A DNA stretch of 64,000 nucleotides from Prorocentrum cordatum (Eukaryota > Sar > Dinophyceae > Prorocentrales > Prorocentraceae). How positions within the stretch are numbered: the stretch's first letter is position 1; each line of letters begins with the position of its first letter. Where the stretch lies: NCBI GenBank assembly GCA_963575745.1, contig CAUYUJ010016493.1, forward strand, positions 118,501-182,500. The letters are read 5' to 3'. Both the position numbers and the translations under genes were made by a program. The notes beneath the pieces were generated by a model that was not told where the DNA came from, did not search any database, and worked only from the letters and a program-made list of their open reading frames with translations. This document shows, piece by piece, positions 1 to 11,999 of this stretch.

Positions 1-200
1 AGTGCCCGCAAGGGCAAAGAGTATTCGATATCGTCCTCCATCTCGCTCCTCTTCCTCCCTCCCCGCTTCCCGTTCCACCCATCCTCCCGAAATCTCCCCC
101 GCACACCCTCTCCTTCCTTCCTCCTTCCTCGTCGTCGGCCTCCTCCCCCTCCTCCTCCCATTAGCTTTCAAGTTTTTATACGAAAGAAACACGGTCGTCA

Positions 201-587
201 GAGGAGGAGGAGGAAAGGAGGAGGAGGAGGAAAAGGTGGGGTAGGAGGAGGAGGAGGAGAAGGAGGGGCAGGAGGAGGAGGATAAGGGGAAGGAGGGGGA
301 GGAGGAGGGGGAGGAGGAGGAGGAGGAGGAGGAGGAGGAGGAGGAGGAGGGGGAGGAGGAGGAGGAGGGGAAGGAGGGGGAGGAGGAGGGGGAGGGGGAG
401 GGGGGGAGGAGGAGGGGGAGGAGGAGGAGGAGGAGGAGGAGGAGGAGGAGGAGGAGGAGGAGGAGGAGAAGGAGGAGGAGGAGGGGAGGAGGGGGAGGAG
501 GAGGGGGAGGGGGAGGGGGAGGAGGAGGAGGAGGAGGAGGAGGAGGAGGAGGAGGAGGAGGGGAGGAGGAGGGGAGGAGGAGGGGAG
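201..587 (+). repeat. (GGA)n purine tract
   Basis: Nearly pure GGA trinucleotide repeat with GGGGA interruptions. All long readings across it are Pro/Ser/Leu or Glu/Gly/Arg homopolymers and are not credited as proteins. It is one of about twenty GGA/TCC tracts in the window. The 200 bases before it and the 330 bases after it are pyrimidine-rich and show no gene. Confidence 0.95.
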
Positions 588-920
588 CCTACGCTGTTTT
601 TCCTCCTTCCTCCCACCCGGCCTCCCCCGCATGCTTTCCCTCCCCACCCCCCCCTCTTTCCCCTCTCCCCGCCCTGACCCCCCGGGCATCGCTCGGACGC
701 GCGTGCCTCTTTTTTTGTTTCCCTCGGCGAAGACCCATGAGGAGGATCTTGGGGATCCTTCTCGAAACATTCACGGGGAAATGGTCACGGGGGCACTTTG
801 ACGAACAAAGGAATCGAAACATCGAAGAACAATGCACGGGGAATGTTCTCGACATCTAAAAGTACACGGGACATGGACGTCCGAGCGATGGTGAGGCCCT
901 CCTGCCCCCCGCCTCCCCAC

Positions 921-1008
921 CTTCTCCTCCTCCTCCTCCTCCTTCTCCTCCTCCTCCTCCTCCTCCTCCATGTCCTCCTCCTCCTCCTCCTCCTCCTCCT
1001 CCACCCCC
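921..1008 (-). repeat. (TCC)n tract
   Basis: TCC repeat, the complement of the GGA tracts, broken once by a TG. It lies directly upstream of the candidate exon at about 1020. Confidence 0.9.
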
Positions 1009-1019
1009 TCCCCGCCTCC

Positions 1020-1175
1020 TCCCTCCCGAAGGCCCGCCCGAAGAGGAGCAGCCCCCTGGCATGGCGCAGTGGGCCGGCTACCGCAGCGCCGTGACGCGCA
1101 GCCGCCGGTCGTCGCGCACGGGCACGTCGCTGGCCTTCGAGGACGCCGCGATCGGGCACCTCGTCGCCGTCGACG
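1020..1175 (+). CDS. candidate internal exon, unknown protein
   Basis: Between two GGA/TCC tracts lies about 150 bases whose plus frame reads as ordinary protein: PEGPPEEEQPPGMAQWAGY, then TRSRRSSRTGTSLAFEDAA, then IGHLVAVDV. Third codon positions are almost all G or C, as in the recognised gene at 38-40 kb. An AG acceptor (CCCGAAG) precedes it. Beyond VDV the frame runs into a CATCGTCGTC-type repeat, so the exon end is unclear. No domain is recognised and no neighbouring exon could be joined. It could be chance coding-like GC-rich DNA. Confidence 0.3.
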
Positions 1176-1227
1176 TCCGTCAAAGTCATCGTCGACATCG
1201 TGGTCGTCGACATCGTTGTCGTCGTCG

Positions 1228-1318
1228 GAGGAGGAGGAGGAGGAAGAGGAGAAGGAGAAAACGAAGAAGAAGAAGAAGAAGGAGGAGGAGGAGGAGGAGG
1301 AGGAGGAGGAGGAGGAAG
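1228..1318 (+). repeat. (GGA)n/(GAA)n tract
   Basis: GGA repeat with a short GAA-rich centre, immediately after the candidate exon. Confidence 0.9.
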
Positions 1319-1493
1319 GTTCCGACGCTACGGGTGCGAGCGTGTTCCGTTCTATCCTGCGCAAGAGAATAAGGTGAGCGGGCGGGCAGCAGCAGCATGA
1401 GCAGAAGAAGCGGGAGGCAGGGAGGGAGGGAGGGATAGATGGGGGCGGAGAATGGGAGAAATGAAGGAGGCAGGGGGAGAGTGGGGGAGGTGG

Positions 1494-1590
1494 TGTGGTG
1501 GTGGTGGTGGTGGTGGTGGTGGTGGTGGTGGTGGTGGTGGTGGTGGTGGTGGTGGTGGTGTTGGTGGTGGTGTGGTGGTGGTGGTCGTGG
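1494..1590 (+). repeat. (TGG)n tract
   Basis: About 30 copies of TGG, a different trinucleotide from the GGA tracts around it. No gene is supported from here to about 2690; that stretch is mixed-composition DNA with only short shadow frames. Confidence 0.93.
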
Positions 1591-2698
1591 TACTCAGCAT
1601 CTGGTCAACTCTGCACCTCCTCGGTGAATTGCAATCGACCGCTGTGCGCTTGGACGGGGGTGGAGCCCCTCAAGCGAATTTAAGTCGGCACCCCGCCACG
1701 ACTGGTTATCCAAGCAGGGGACACCATGGCTAACGTTACGTAGGGTCGAGAAGCGTAACGAAGACATCCCGAACGTGAAGAGCTCAAAGGCACGAGTCCG
1801 AAGAGTGAGAAATACGACGTGTCAGCTCGCACACAACCGCAGAAGCAAAGCGAGGGAGAGGGAAAGCGAGAACACAGAGGACACACACAGCACAGGAGGA
1901 CAAGAAGGGCAGAAGGAACAGGAAGGCGGAGGCAAATAGAGAAAAGTTTAGCGATTAAAAGGGCGGGAGGCCTCAGCACTTAGGTCAGACCTCAGCCTTC
2001 ACATGTCTTGCAGATGTCTTGCAGATGTCGACCGCAAGAAACGATTGGAGACATGCAGGTGTGACACTCCTCCGATGCCTGCACCTGTTACTGCTATATC
2101 GCTGCTGGCAACACAGGCATAGGCTGGCACGCTCATCAGGCAAGGGCTTTACACAGGCTATGGAGTCATCGTTCCCCGTATCATGATCATCATTCTCCAT
2201 ATCAGTAGTCTCATTGTCTCGCGCGTCGTCGTCCAGATTGTTGGTAGTAGAATACCCGCTCTGGACTTGAGAGATGCGGACAGTGGCGGAGTTGAAGATC
2301 CGTTCGGCGTCTGCTTTATCCCGATTCCCCGCCCTATCGAGCGCAGGGAATATGGCAAATGCACTCTGTCCTGACATGTCCAGGCGCGTCGACCCGCTAA
2401 CCTCCTGGAAGCTTACATGGAATTGGGACCACTGCTCTGGGTTCAAACTCCGCACCGAAGCCGCTAGTTGTACAAACGCAGCTCGCTCGGGGGCAGCTTG
2501 CCGCCATGCTTCCGGACATTGATCGGGATTGTCTGCTCTCGGAGAGCTGTTGCCCAGCGAATGGTGCGGGGAAATTGGGCTTGACGAAGTTGTTCAAGCA
2601 ACGCTGGAACACACCAGGCCATCCAGTCCATGCGCGCGAGGTGTCGTCCTCATGACTGAACAGCGGCACCCCACATCGCAGCCAATAGAATATGGAAA

Positions 2699-2876
2699 TA
2701 GTGGAGACCCATGCCAAGAAGCACCCTGCTTGCCTCCAGGGTGCCTTGGGTTTCTTGGGTGTCGATGGGTTTGGGATGGAAAGAGTGACGCTCCCACACC
2801 AAAATTCGATGGACGTCCTGGGATCTCAGGGCCGGGTTTCTTGTGGAAGGTTTCTTGTGGTCGGGCCCCTACTGTA
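2699..2876 (+). repeat. dispersed repeat C, copy 1
   Basis: About 178 bases that match 16873-17053 almost throughout. Shared landmarks in order are CACCCTGCT, GCCTCCAGGGTG, TGGGTTTCTT, GAGCGTGACGCTCCCAC (AAGAGTGACGC here), ATGGACGTCCTGGG and GGAAGGTTTCTTGTG. The two copies have the same orientation and differ by scattered substitutions, so this is an old dispersed repeat. No coding potential is recognised in it. Confidence 0.85.
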
Positions 2877-3362
2877 GCAACCAGTCGCTGTCTAACATCT
2901 TCCACTTCTTCTGGAAGGGATCCTCGTGGCGACTGCACCTGTTGCAGGGGGTCGCCCAGCGATGAGATGACCTCCGCACCCGCGCACCCGCCCTGGAAGG
3001 AAGACGACGAGAGGAGCCCCTTTTAGGGAGGAAAAGGCCCGCCGTGAGGACGACGGCGTTGGCCCAGCAGCAGTGCAGGGGGAACGAGAAGCGCAGGGGG
3101 ACCGTGCTATGACGACGCCGAAGTGGTTAGCACCCCTGATGTCTCAGGCGATCGGAAACATGGATCAAGGGGGCGTGGATTAGCGACGGATCCCGTTTCC
3201 TTGGGAAATCGCGGGTTTCCGCCACCTAGCGAGGCGACCTTTGCCGCATTTTGGGGAGGGCACCTCCCCCGATCCATGTTTGCGCGCCCCCGTCCTGCCC
3301 CTGCCCACGCTCCTGGAGTGCACAACAGGCCAGGCGGGGAATACGTTTGGTAGGTCTTGGTG
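2877..3362. other. no gene recognised
   Basis: Mixed-composition sequence between dispersed repeat C and the next TCC tract. I see no repeat, domain or credible exon in it. Confidence 0.5.
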
Positions 3363-3363
3363 G

Positions 3364-3534
3364 TCTCCTCCTCCTCCTCCTCCTCCTCCTCCTCCTCCTC
3401 CTCCTCCTCCTCTCTCCTCCTCCTCCTCTCTCCTCCTCTCTCCTCCTCCTCTCTCTCCTCCTCCTCCTCCCTCCTCCTCCTCTCCTCCTCTCTCCTCCTC
3501 CTCCTCCTCTCTCCTCCTCCTCCTCCTCCTCCTG
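3364..3534 (-). repeat. (TCC)n tract with TCTCC variants
   Basis: TCC array in which TCTCCTCC variants recur at irregular spacing, so it is a degenerating array rather than a clean one. Confidence 0.93.
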
Positions 3535-4459
3535 GTCCATCCACGCAGGCAGCTGCGTCAAGCCAATGCGACTTCTGCTGCGGACTGGAACTGCCGGCCC
3601 AGCTCCGATTCCAGTCGATCTCAATCCAATGCTTTGGGACTTGACTTAGAAATCTTCGGTTGGGTTGGAAATGGAGTGGCCTTGGGGCCTGTGAGCGCCC
3701 AGCAAAATCAAAGCTAAACGGCTACATGCGGGCGAACGGGAAAAGATGCAACCAGCAGCAGTACACGAAGGCAGCCTGGACGTATCTCGGATGCACCAGA
3801 TCGCCCTTGTGGTGCGGGTGGCACATGAGTACGAGCAGTGTGGCGAAATCGACCGGTTCGCTCCCGAGGTCTAATACGAACACCAGTCTGCAACGAAACG
3901 AGCGGGTCTTTGCTCTATCCCCAACTCAAGGTATGCGCATGAAAGTTGGAGATGGTCGTACAAGCATCATCCATGAACACGGCGGAACCAATCGACAGGA
4001 TTGCACGAGTATTCAATCATTTCCCGCTCACGTATCGTGGCCTCCGCGTGCTGTTGCAGCTGCTCACTCCATCCACGCAGCGTGCGTTCCAGACCACGTT
4101 TTGGGTTCCGGTGCTCTTGGCTACACCGGGCCCGCGTCCTTCAGCAAGAGGGGCCTTGGTGCGGGCACTGCCTGGACTCGGTATCCACCAGATTTCACCA
4201 GGTGCGGAGAGAGCAAACGCACCTGAGTCTCCCCCTGCATCACCAAGCTCATGCTACACTGCACCAAGGACGAAGCACAGCACTTTGAGAGAGAGAGAGA
4301 GAGAGAGACAGAGAACATAGACGTGTGCTGGCCGCGCGCCGTGGCAGACGTGTGCCTGAGAGGAGGGGGAAGGGAGCGCTGGGTAGGGAGGTGCGCACGG
4401 TCCCGTGGCCGCACAGGATGTGTGAAGGGCTGCCAGGGCGGCTAGCGGGGGAGGGGGAG
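3535..4459. other. no gene recognised; includes (GA)n
   Basis: Unique-looking DNA with a short GA dinucleotide run at 4286-4309. Open frames here are short, overlap in all phases and match nothing I recognise. Confidence 0.5.
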
Positions 4460-5170
4460 CAGGAGGAGAGAGGAAAAAGAGGAGTGCTAGAAAGGAAGAA
4501 GAGGAGGAGAACCGCGTCCTCCCTTGCGTACGCATCCATCATCTACTCTCCTCATGCCTTCTCCATGCTCCTTCCTTCGTCCTCCTGCTCGTCCTCTTGC
4601 CCTCCGCCTCCTCCCTCTTCCCTCTCCCTTTCTCTCCTTCAACCTTCTTCTTCTTCCCTTCATATCCCCTGGCCCTTCCACACCTCCCCCCCATTCCTCG
4701 TTTTCCTTGTCCCCTGCCTCGTTCTTTCTACTCAACCTGCACCTTCCTTCTTGCCCTGCTCAAGCGCAGCACGCTTCCCTCCCTCCTCCTTCACCCTCCT
4801 CCTCCCTTCTCCTCCTCCTCCTCCTCCATGCATGTGATGATTTAGCGGGTTTGTTTACTCGGACAGTTTCTGGTTCTTTCGAGGATGTGTATCCGTTGCA
4901 GCATGGCCACATGGCAGGACCAATGATGTGTTCCCGTTGTTCAGAGTGGCGATCTCGCCCTATCGCGGGCAACCTTTCTTAATCTGGTCTTTTTCCCCGT
5001 CGGTTACGTCCCTGTCCTGTCCCCTCCGCCTTCCCCTGATTCTTCTGGTCCTACTATTCCTGCTGATCCTCATCCTCCTCTTCCTACTCCTCCCTCATCC
5101 ACCTCCTCTTCACAGATTCCTTTGCTCGTCTGCCTCCTCACCCTGATCTCTTCTCCCTGTGCACGTAGAT
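4460..5170. repeat. low-complexity purine then pyrimidine block
   Basis: A purine-rich stretch (4440-4515) is followed by about 600 bases of CTCC/TTCC-rich pyrimidine sequence. The apparent Pro/Ser/Leu-rich readings are compositional. Confidence 0.7.
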
Positions 5171-5640
5171 ACTAGTCCGACTGCGCAGGAAAATCGATGT
5201 GTTCATTCATATAGCTGCCCTTTGGGGTTCCAGCCCTTCTAGAACACCGCAGTCGACGGATAGAAAAGGAGTCCTTGCAATGCGACGGGTTGGGGGGGGA
5301 GGATGTCAGATGTGTTTCCAGCGCACCGGATTAGTTTGTCTTGCCCCACTCCCCTCCATCCTCTGTTTTTCCCCCCTCTACCTCATCATGTTCGCCCCTG
5401 TTCCGCACTGCTCCTCCTAAGATTGTACCCGTTTGTATCCCTATTGGTAGATACTCCCACTCGGCCACCTCGCCGGCCGATAGGGTCCCCTATCGAGGGG
5501 TCCCATCCGACCTGCTCTTTGATTCCGCAAACAATGCTCGCACTTAGGGCTTGCTTGTTTCTTCTGTAAGGAACTGGGCCTGACGGTCGGTCAGCGGTCA
5601 GGCTGCTACGGGGCTGCCGTCGCTGCTCTGTCGCCGCAAC

Positions 5641-6120
5641 AAGGACTGCATCCCATAGGTTCGCATCACATGTATTGCCACATCGATTGCTCCACATAGG
5701 TTGCACAACATAGATTGCGCACCACATGCGTTGCACGACATATAATGTGTCATACGTTGCACCACGTATATTGCGCAACCTAGATCTCACACATATCTTG
5801 CACCACGTCGATTGCACCGAATATATTGCACCAGACCGATTACTCCACAGATGTTGCACACCATAGAGTGCACAACCTATATTGCACCAAGTAGTACACC
5901 ACCTACACTGCACATTCCACATTGCTGCACAAAGTAGATTGCGCAGCATAGGTTGCACAGCACACATATATACACATATCAACTGCACAGCTTAGAATGC
6001 ACCACGTGCATAACACAACAACGATTTACCCGCATAGATTACACAGCACGGATCGTACCACATATATTGCTTCACGTAGGTCGCACAACATAGACTGCAC
6101 AATACATATATATATATATT
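5641..6120. repeat. degenerate TTGCACCACATAG tandem repeat
   Basis: Reiterated 12-20 base units built from ATTGCACCACATA and GTTGCACAACATAG, strongly diverged, ending in a short TA run at 6103-6118. The phase drifts, so it looks like an old minisatellite. 5171-5640 before it shows nothing recognisable. Confidence 0.8.
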
Positions 6121-6289
6121 GCTAGAAGTGCACTGTTCGAGGTCTACGTTGGCTAACATGTGTTTTGATGTACGTAAATAGGCATGTTAGGCAGCGTAGA
6201 TCCCACAGTGATCTTTTGCAATAGAGGCGGCGCAGTCTAGGTGATCCAGTCAATGTGGTGCAATCTGGGTGGTACTGCCTGTGTGGTGC

Positions 6290-6715
6290 AGTCTGTGTGT
6301 TGCACAGCAATGCAAAACAAAGCAAAACAACGGAGAGAAATGCAATGTGAGGCAAACCCATAAAAAGCAGCGCATTGCAATGCAAAGCAACGCAATGAAG
6401 TACAATGCGATGAAAAGCAACGCAAGCCAGTGCAACGCAAGCACCGCCAGGCATTCTCACGCATGGCAATGTAAAACAGGCAACACACTGCGATGCAATG
6501 CAATGCGATGCCATGCGATGCAAGCACTGCAAAGCAATGCAGCGCCACGCATCGCAATGCATTGCAGGCAAAGCAATGCAAAGCAATGCAAAGTACGGCA
6601 AACACTGCAAGGCAATGCAGCGCCAGGCACTGCAAACTCCAAGAACCGCAGAGCAGTGCGATGCAACGCTGTGCAGAGCAACGCAACGCCATGCAAAACA
6701 GTGCAGTGCGATGCG
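6290..6715 (+). repeat. degenerate GCAATGCAAA tandem repeat
   Basis: About 420 bases made of GCAATGCAAA, GCAATGCAGC and GCGATGCA variants. On the complement it reads TTGCATTGC. The Cys/Met/Ala-rich reading through it is a by-product. A short piece of similar CATGCAATGC sequence recurs near 43970-44060. Confidence 0.88.
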
Positions 6716-7550
6716 GTGGCGTCGGACGGCGGCGACGGGCGACCACGCGCTGGCCGGACCGCCCCTGGAGCTCGGTTGCCGTAGCATGCGGAGAGGAACC
6801 CCTCAGTGCGAGCACTGCTTTGGGCAAGACAATGCAGGGAGCCTAATGCTTGTCGCGTTCCACATGGGCGCTCTGCCGTTCGCGTCGCAGGGTGCGTGGC
6901 AGGAGTGGGACGCGACGCGCATCCCGCGCGACGGGACGGACTGCCGCTCTCGCCTCGGCGCCGCTCGGGCGCGGCGCCCCCTGTTCGCATGCCGACCGGT
7001 CGGTCCACGAGCGGACGAAGAGGCTGCTCTCGCTTCGGCACCGCGCAGATTCCAACAGACAGAGGCGCTTCCGCCTCGGCGAAGCGCACATGCTTCGCCC
7101 GCCAAGTCGGTGGGGGCGGGGGTTTCGCGCGAGTGGGCGACGTGCCACCCTCGCCCGAGCGACGCCCACACGTCGCAGAGAAATGGCGTTACCGTGCGGC
7201 CGCGGCGCGTGTTTCGTGCAGCGGGTCGCACGACGGCGGCAGCGTCAGCGGGGCCGCGCGAGAGCTGGCAACATTGCGTTATTCGCCGAAGCGCCGCGCA
7301 GCCAGACGCACGACTGGAGATGGCTCCGTGCTCCGAGGCCCTCGACAGCCTCTGCGGTCTTGCTCGCCTTCCTCTCGCACAACGACTTGGGCCCGTCGCA
7401 TCAAGTATGTGTGTGGTGCTGCTGCTCCTGGCTCAGTGGTTCAAGCAGCACGCAATAATGAGAATGAGTGGGGCCAGCGTCCAGCCCCATCTACGGCTCG
7501 AGCGCCCACGGGACGGTGAGCTGACGGCGGCCCGTCGACGCCCGACCTTG
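6716..7550. other. GC-rich, no gene recognised
   Basis: GC-rich DNA open in several frames on both strands at once, which is what composition alone gives. No motif or domain stands out. Confidence 0.45.
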
Positions 7551-7553
7551 TCG

Positions 7554-8392
7554 CCACCATCACCGCGGCGCCCGAGAAGGGTTTCGATCAGAAGATCGGG
7601 CAACTCCAGGACCCCAAGGCTGGCCAGAACACTGGCGCCCAGGCTCCTCCGTTGCCTGGGGATGGTGGCGCTGCAGCTGCTGCTGCTGGTGAGCAAGGGC
7701 TGCGTAGCGCCCGCATCGAGTCCTTCGAGAAGGCTCTCAGGCATCTTGGTGACGCCGCACCCCACGATCCAGCCAAACTATGCCTCGAGGATCAACATCG
7801 CGATGTTCGCAAGGCCCATCGCGAGGCAATGTCTATCCTTCAGCAACACACAACGCGGCCCTCCGCTTGCAGACGGCGGAGCGCAAGCAGATCAAGGCTG
7901 CTGAGGCCGTGGCTGCTCAGTTGAAGCTCGCCGCTGAAGCCCAACGGCCGCTCCTTGAGCTTCATGGGAAGGAGGATGGCGCCAAGCGAGAGGTGGCGGC
8001 CTTGCAGGAGGAGATGCGCCGCACCATACCGCCAGTCGCAGCTGATGCACCTCCCGTTGAGGTCAAGTTCGGGTTTCCCCCACGGGTCCTGGAGGCCTGA
8101 GCGAATGCTGATGTTGAGGAACTCATGTCCAAGCCTGCTTTTGCGAGGCGTCCGCGCCAAAGGTACCCTCTCCTACGGCATCTGGTTCTTCAGGTCCTGC
8201 TTCAGGGGCGGCAGGACAGAATGGTGCTGGCGATGGGCCGACGCTCCCGTGCCACAAGCACCTCGGCATGATTGATTGATTGTCTGCCGAATACATCGAG
8301 ACCCTGCTTGAGCGCACCCGAGATGAGCGCGCGTTCGAGCAGCAGCTGGGGTCCACGGGTATCAAGCGGGCTCGTAGTTCCAGCTCCTAACC
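7554..8392 (+). pseudogene. decayed LINE ORF1-like coding region
   Basis: Fragments in shifting frames read as a charged helical protein. From about 7650 comes SARIESFEKALRHLGD and DVRKAHREAMSILQQ. After a frame change near 7850 comes LRLQTAERKQIKAAEAVAAQ and KREVAALQEEMRRT. After another near 8290 the last reading is EYIETLLERTRDERAF followed by GIKRARSSSS and a stop at 8390-8392. Layout and ending parallel the intact ORF1 at 23178-23987, whose tail has a charged helix then AKRSKTAEG. A basic Ser-rich C terminus after a coiled coil fits a LINE nucleic-acid-binding ORF1 protein. The assignment rests on architecture, not alignment. Confidence 0.45.
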
Positions 8393-8556
8393 GTTCCTGT
8401 GCCAGTGGTCTTCCTGTTTCGGCTGTGGGCCATGTCCTTCCACTGCAAAGTGGGTCGAAGCCTTCTGATGTGATTTCTGGCTCCCAGTATTGGAGAGGCC
8501 TGACGGCCGGTGCCGCCGACCCTGATCGAAAGGGCTAGGAGTGGGGGGAGGAAGCG

Positions 8557-9010
8557 GAGGATGAGGAGGAGGAGGAGGGGGAGGAGGAGGAGGAGGAGGA
8601 GGAGGAGGAGGAGGAAGTGCATTCTGCTACGCTCGAGGAGGAGGAGGAGGAGGAAGTGCATCCTTTGTGTGCCCGCTCGAAGAAAGTGCGCCCTGGGAGT
8701 GTGATATTCTGACTTTGGACGTGCTCCCGGAAGAGGAAGAAGTGCATCTCGGGCGTGCCCGCTCGAGGAAAATGCGCCCTAGGGGGGTGGTATTTTGACT
8801 CGGGGCCCGCTCCCAGGACGCCTCTGCGGGAGGAGGAGGAGGAGGAGGAGGAGGAGGAGGAGGAGGAGGAGAGGAGCAGGAGGAGGAGGAGGAGGAGGAA
8901 AAGGAGGAGGAGGAGGAGGACCAGGAGGAGGAGGAAGTGCATCCCGTGCGTGCCCGCTCGAGGAAAGTGCGCCCCGGCGGGCGTCGTATCTGCCCCAGGC
9001 CCCCCCCCCC
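8557..9010 (+). repeat. 80-bp repeat units alternating with GGA tracts
   Basis: Three copies of an approximately 80-base unit start near 8654, 8738 and 8934. Each opens with GAAGTGCATC, continues GTGCCCGCTCGA then GAAA(G/A)TGCGCCC, and ends in a GC-rich stretch. The second and third are separated by a (GGA)n tract at 8827-8935, and another GGA tract (8557-8625) precedes the first. A partial unit lies near 8615. 9011-9480 holds a poly-C-rich stretch and no gene I can support. Confidence 0.8.
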
Positions 9011-10509
9011 AAATCCCCCCCGCCCTCCCCCCCCCCTCTGCGGGGAAGGGATCACAAAGGGAAGGGGCTTCCCTTCGACTCCACTACGACGTCGTTTACT
9101 TTCGGTTTGGATAGCGCGCTCGAGGAGGAGAGCCCTGGGAGGGGGAGAACGGAGACGACGGAGACGACGAGTCGAACGGAGAAGCCCCTCACACACGCCG
9201 ACAAGGTCGGCGGCTTTTGAGACCTTTCATGGGCACTGTCGATCTCGGCTGCTCGAACGTTTACGTCGCGGTGGTTATCTGATTGTGTGTGCGCTGGACG
9301 TTGGGACTGAAACCGGCGCAGCAGCTGGCCTTCAGCGCGCAGCTCGTACGTTGGGATCTCAGCCCGCCGCGCTGCTGGGCCCATGGGTTTCACTCTGCTG
9401 AGGTAGCTATCTTCGCGCGGCAACATCTTGAGCCCAGGTGGGACACAACTGGCGGTGAGCTGGTCGAAGGATGATTGATCTCAGCGTGGGCTGATCTTCC
9501 TGGACGACCAGTGCTGGTGTTTGAATCTGCATATGTTTCATGATAGCGTCGACATGGCCGAGGCCAATATGAGCCTTCTCACTGCGCTTGGTGGATCAAT
9601 CTCGCGATCAGCCAGCTCCTGTTCGACGCGCGCGTGCATCGTGCCCGCTTCCGCGAGTGCGGTTGATTTGGTCCGCGCGTTTCACAATGTCGCTCGCGTG
9701 GTTGATCAGGCCCGCGTCTCCTTCAATCGAATAATAGACTTCGCAAGCTGGCGCGGCTGCACCTGTGGGCCTGATGCAGCTTCTCTGCGCCAGCTGGCGC
9801 ATTGCGCCCACGCGCGCGCTCCCATTCTCGACCCAGACCGCGAAGCTTGCAGTCAACCCGCGTAGTAAACGAGGGCGTTTTTTTTTCCTAGGTTATCATT
9901 GTATTCTTGCCCCCCTCGGCCCAGTAGTAGCGACTTTCGCTGGCCAACCACGTCCCGGCGAACCGTTCGCATGGGCATCCAAGGCCCTGGCGCCCCTGCC
10001 GCGCGTCCTTGTGATGCGGCTTGACGGTAGTTGCAGGTCGACAGATGGCCGATGGGGCAGCGTTTCCGGCACAGCACGACGCTGCTTCTCAAGCGCGGGC
10101 ACATCCCAATCAGGCTTGGGCATTATTCCAGAGGGCCCTGAGCTCGAGATTTCAGGTACGCTTGATTTTCCGGCGCGATGCTGGCTCGCCACGTCGTTCG
10201 GCGACGTTTTTCTTTCGGTGAGAAAGGATCATGCCCGAGGCCTGACGACTTGCTCATTTCAGCGGCGGAGCCGCTTCAGCAGCAGTAGAGCGCTTATGTT
10301 TCGCCACCTCAGGCAGAGGTACCTGATCGAGAATGTCTGCCCTGGGCCACGGTCGAAGAAGTCCGGAGTGCCCCCCGAAAGTTCCACCAGTTTATTTCGC
10401 CCGCGCTCGACTGCTTCCACCCGCAGCGCATCGGTTTGCTGGGATATGCTGGGTTGGAGACCTGCGGTGTCTGATTTGACGCTGTAGGACGGCAGGGGCT
10501 CGTGCTTTG

Positions 10510-11640
10510 TCACTCCCTTGGGATGGTCCTCCACTTGATTAAGAAGCCGGCTGGGGGGCGTCGTGAGACCCTTCGGCCGGCTCGCTCTGCGCGCGCACGG
10601 GGGGGGCTTCGCCGACCCCTGCTGGACGCATTCCTCGCAGACACGGAGGGGCCATACTGGGATTCGGGTTTTGGGAAGAGCGCTGGGTCCCGTTGCGGGC
10701 CCAGGCGGCTCGCGGGGACATGGCTGCCGCCGACGGCAAGGCCGGTCTGGGGTTTCAGCGAGGTGGCAAGAAATGCGACGGGTCGCGCCGTCTGGCTCTC
10801 ATGCTGCAGCGTGCTGTACGATGGGGCATTCCTGGGGTCATCGTGAAAACGATGTACAGCCTGCGGCGCTCTCCGAGGCTGGCCAGGCTTTGGCCTGCGC
10901 TTCGTCCAGTTGCACTGTTATCAGATCGCGGCCCTCCTGCGGGGGATCTGTTCAACGATGCGGCCGTGAAGGCATGCGCCGCCGGTGCCTTCGACGATGT
11001 CGCGGCTCGGTTTCGATTTCTCTTTGGCTCCCATCTCAAGTCGACGACGATGCGGTCACGGTTACTGGAGATGAGGCTACGCTACGAAGGCTGGCCCCCG
11101 ATGCCGCCGAAGAAATCGACTGCGCGTTCAGACATCATCGCGGGGCGTACATCCCCGAAACGAAAGTTATACACTAATTAAATCCATCGCGGGTCGACCA
11201 GCTTCAGCTAAGGCCGTCGCCCATCAACTCGAGCACCAAAGGCTCCCAGCGGGCAGTGTCGCGCACTCGTCTGCCAACCTCAGAGCCGATCGCGCGTTGG
11301 TTCAGATCTGGGCAACGGAAGTGGCTTTCCGAAAACGTCACTTCGACACTTTTGAGTTCTTCGCTTTCGGAAATTGCCCTCTCATGGCGAGCGCCGCATG
11401 GCCTTTGTTTATCAAGATGGTCTCACGCCAGCCACGGCGCATGGCAGCTCAGTCCTCCGTCTGTCCGACGACGAGTCGCAGCGAGTTCGAGCTGCGCGCG
11501 CAAGTTTTCGTTTCCCATCGCGTCGAGCTGGATCTCTGCTGGCAAAGATAGTGCACCATGGCGACCCGGAGGCCGGCGTCAGCATTGCCCCCGCGGTTTC
11601 CTGGGGCCGTGGCAGCATGGCACGCAGTGATTGCGCCAGG
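10510..11640 (+). pseudogene. decayed LINE ORF2, reverse transcriptase region
   Basis: Readings scattered over three frames resemble the reverse transcriptase part of a LINE. At 10530 LIKKPAGGRR resembles the K-P-G-G-x-R-P entry motif of RT domains. AQAARGDMAAADGKAG (10700) is followed by AVRWGIPGVIVKTMYSLRRS (10815-10875), which aligns in position with the region after RT motif A in the better copy at 25.9-26.1 kb. At 11545-11610 HHGDPEAGVSIAPAVSWGR corresponds to the DPMYGATLAPVCALARALW segment after the RT of the better copy. Many frameshifts and stops make it non-functional. It diverges clearly from the 23-29 kb element, so it is another lineage or a much older copy. 9480-10500 may hold its endonuclease part but I cannot show that. 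Confidence 0.45.
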
Positions 11641-11649
11641 GCGCCCTCT

Positions 11650-11860
11650 TTTTTTTGTTTTTTGTTTCTCTCTCTCTCTCTCTCTCTCTCCACTCTCTTT
11701 TTCTATATCAATATCTATCTTTCTCTCTCTCTCTCTCTCTTTCTCTCTCGTTTTCTCTCTCTCTCTCTCTTTCCATGTGTGTGTGTCTCTCTCTCTCTCT
11801 CTCTTTCTCCTTCTCTCTCTCTCTCTGTCTTTTTTTCTCTCCCTCTCTCTCTTTTGTTCA

Positions 11861-11895
<35 letters not shown>

Positions 11896-11990
11896 GTATG
11901 GTTGTATTTGGTTTCCTCTCTCTCTCTCGTTCTCTCTCTCTCTCTCTCTCTTTCTCCCTCTCTCTCTCTCTCTGCGCAGCATATGCGAAT
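11650..11990 (-). repeat. (CT)n with (TA)n core
   Basis: Roughly 340 bases of CT dinucleotide repeat with TTTCT interruptions, a TA/ATATGTATG stretch at 11877-11900 and a TGTGTGTG patch near 11780. It splits the decayed LINE in two. Confidence 0.93.
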
Positions 11991-11999
11991 TGGCGCGCG

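Noticed and set aside
198-770. Long Ser/Leu/Pro-rich frames over GGA/TCC tracts here and at similar tracts
   Set aside because: Frames are open in all phases because the trinucleotide repeat has no stops; no non-repeat protein sequence flanks them in frame.
6498-7904. 468-codon plus-strand open frame
   Set aside because: Its first 200 codons translate the GCAATGCAAA repeat and the rest lies in GC-rich DNA open on both strands; no domain.
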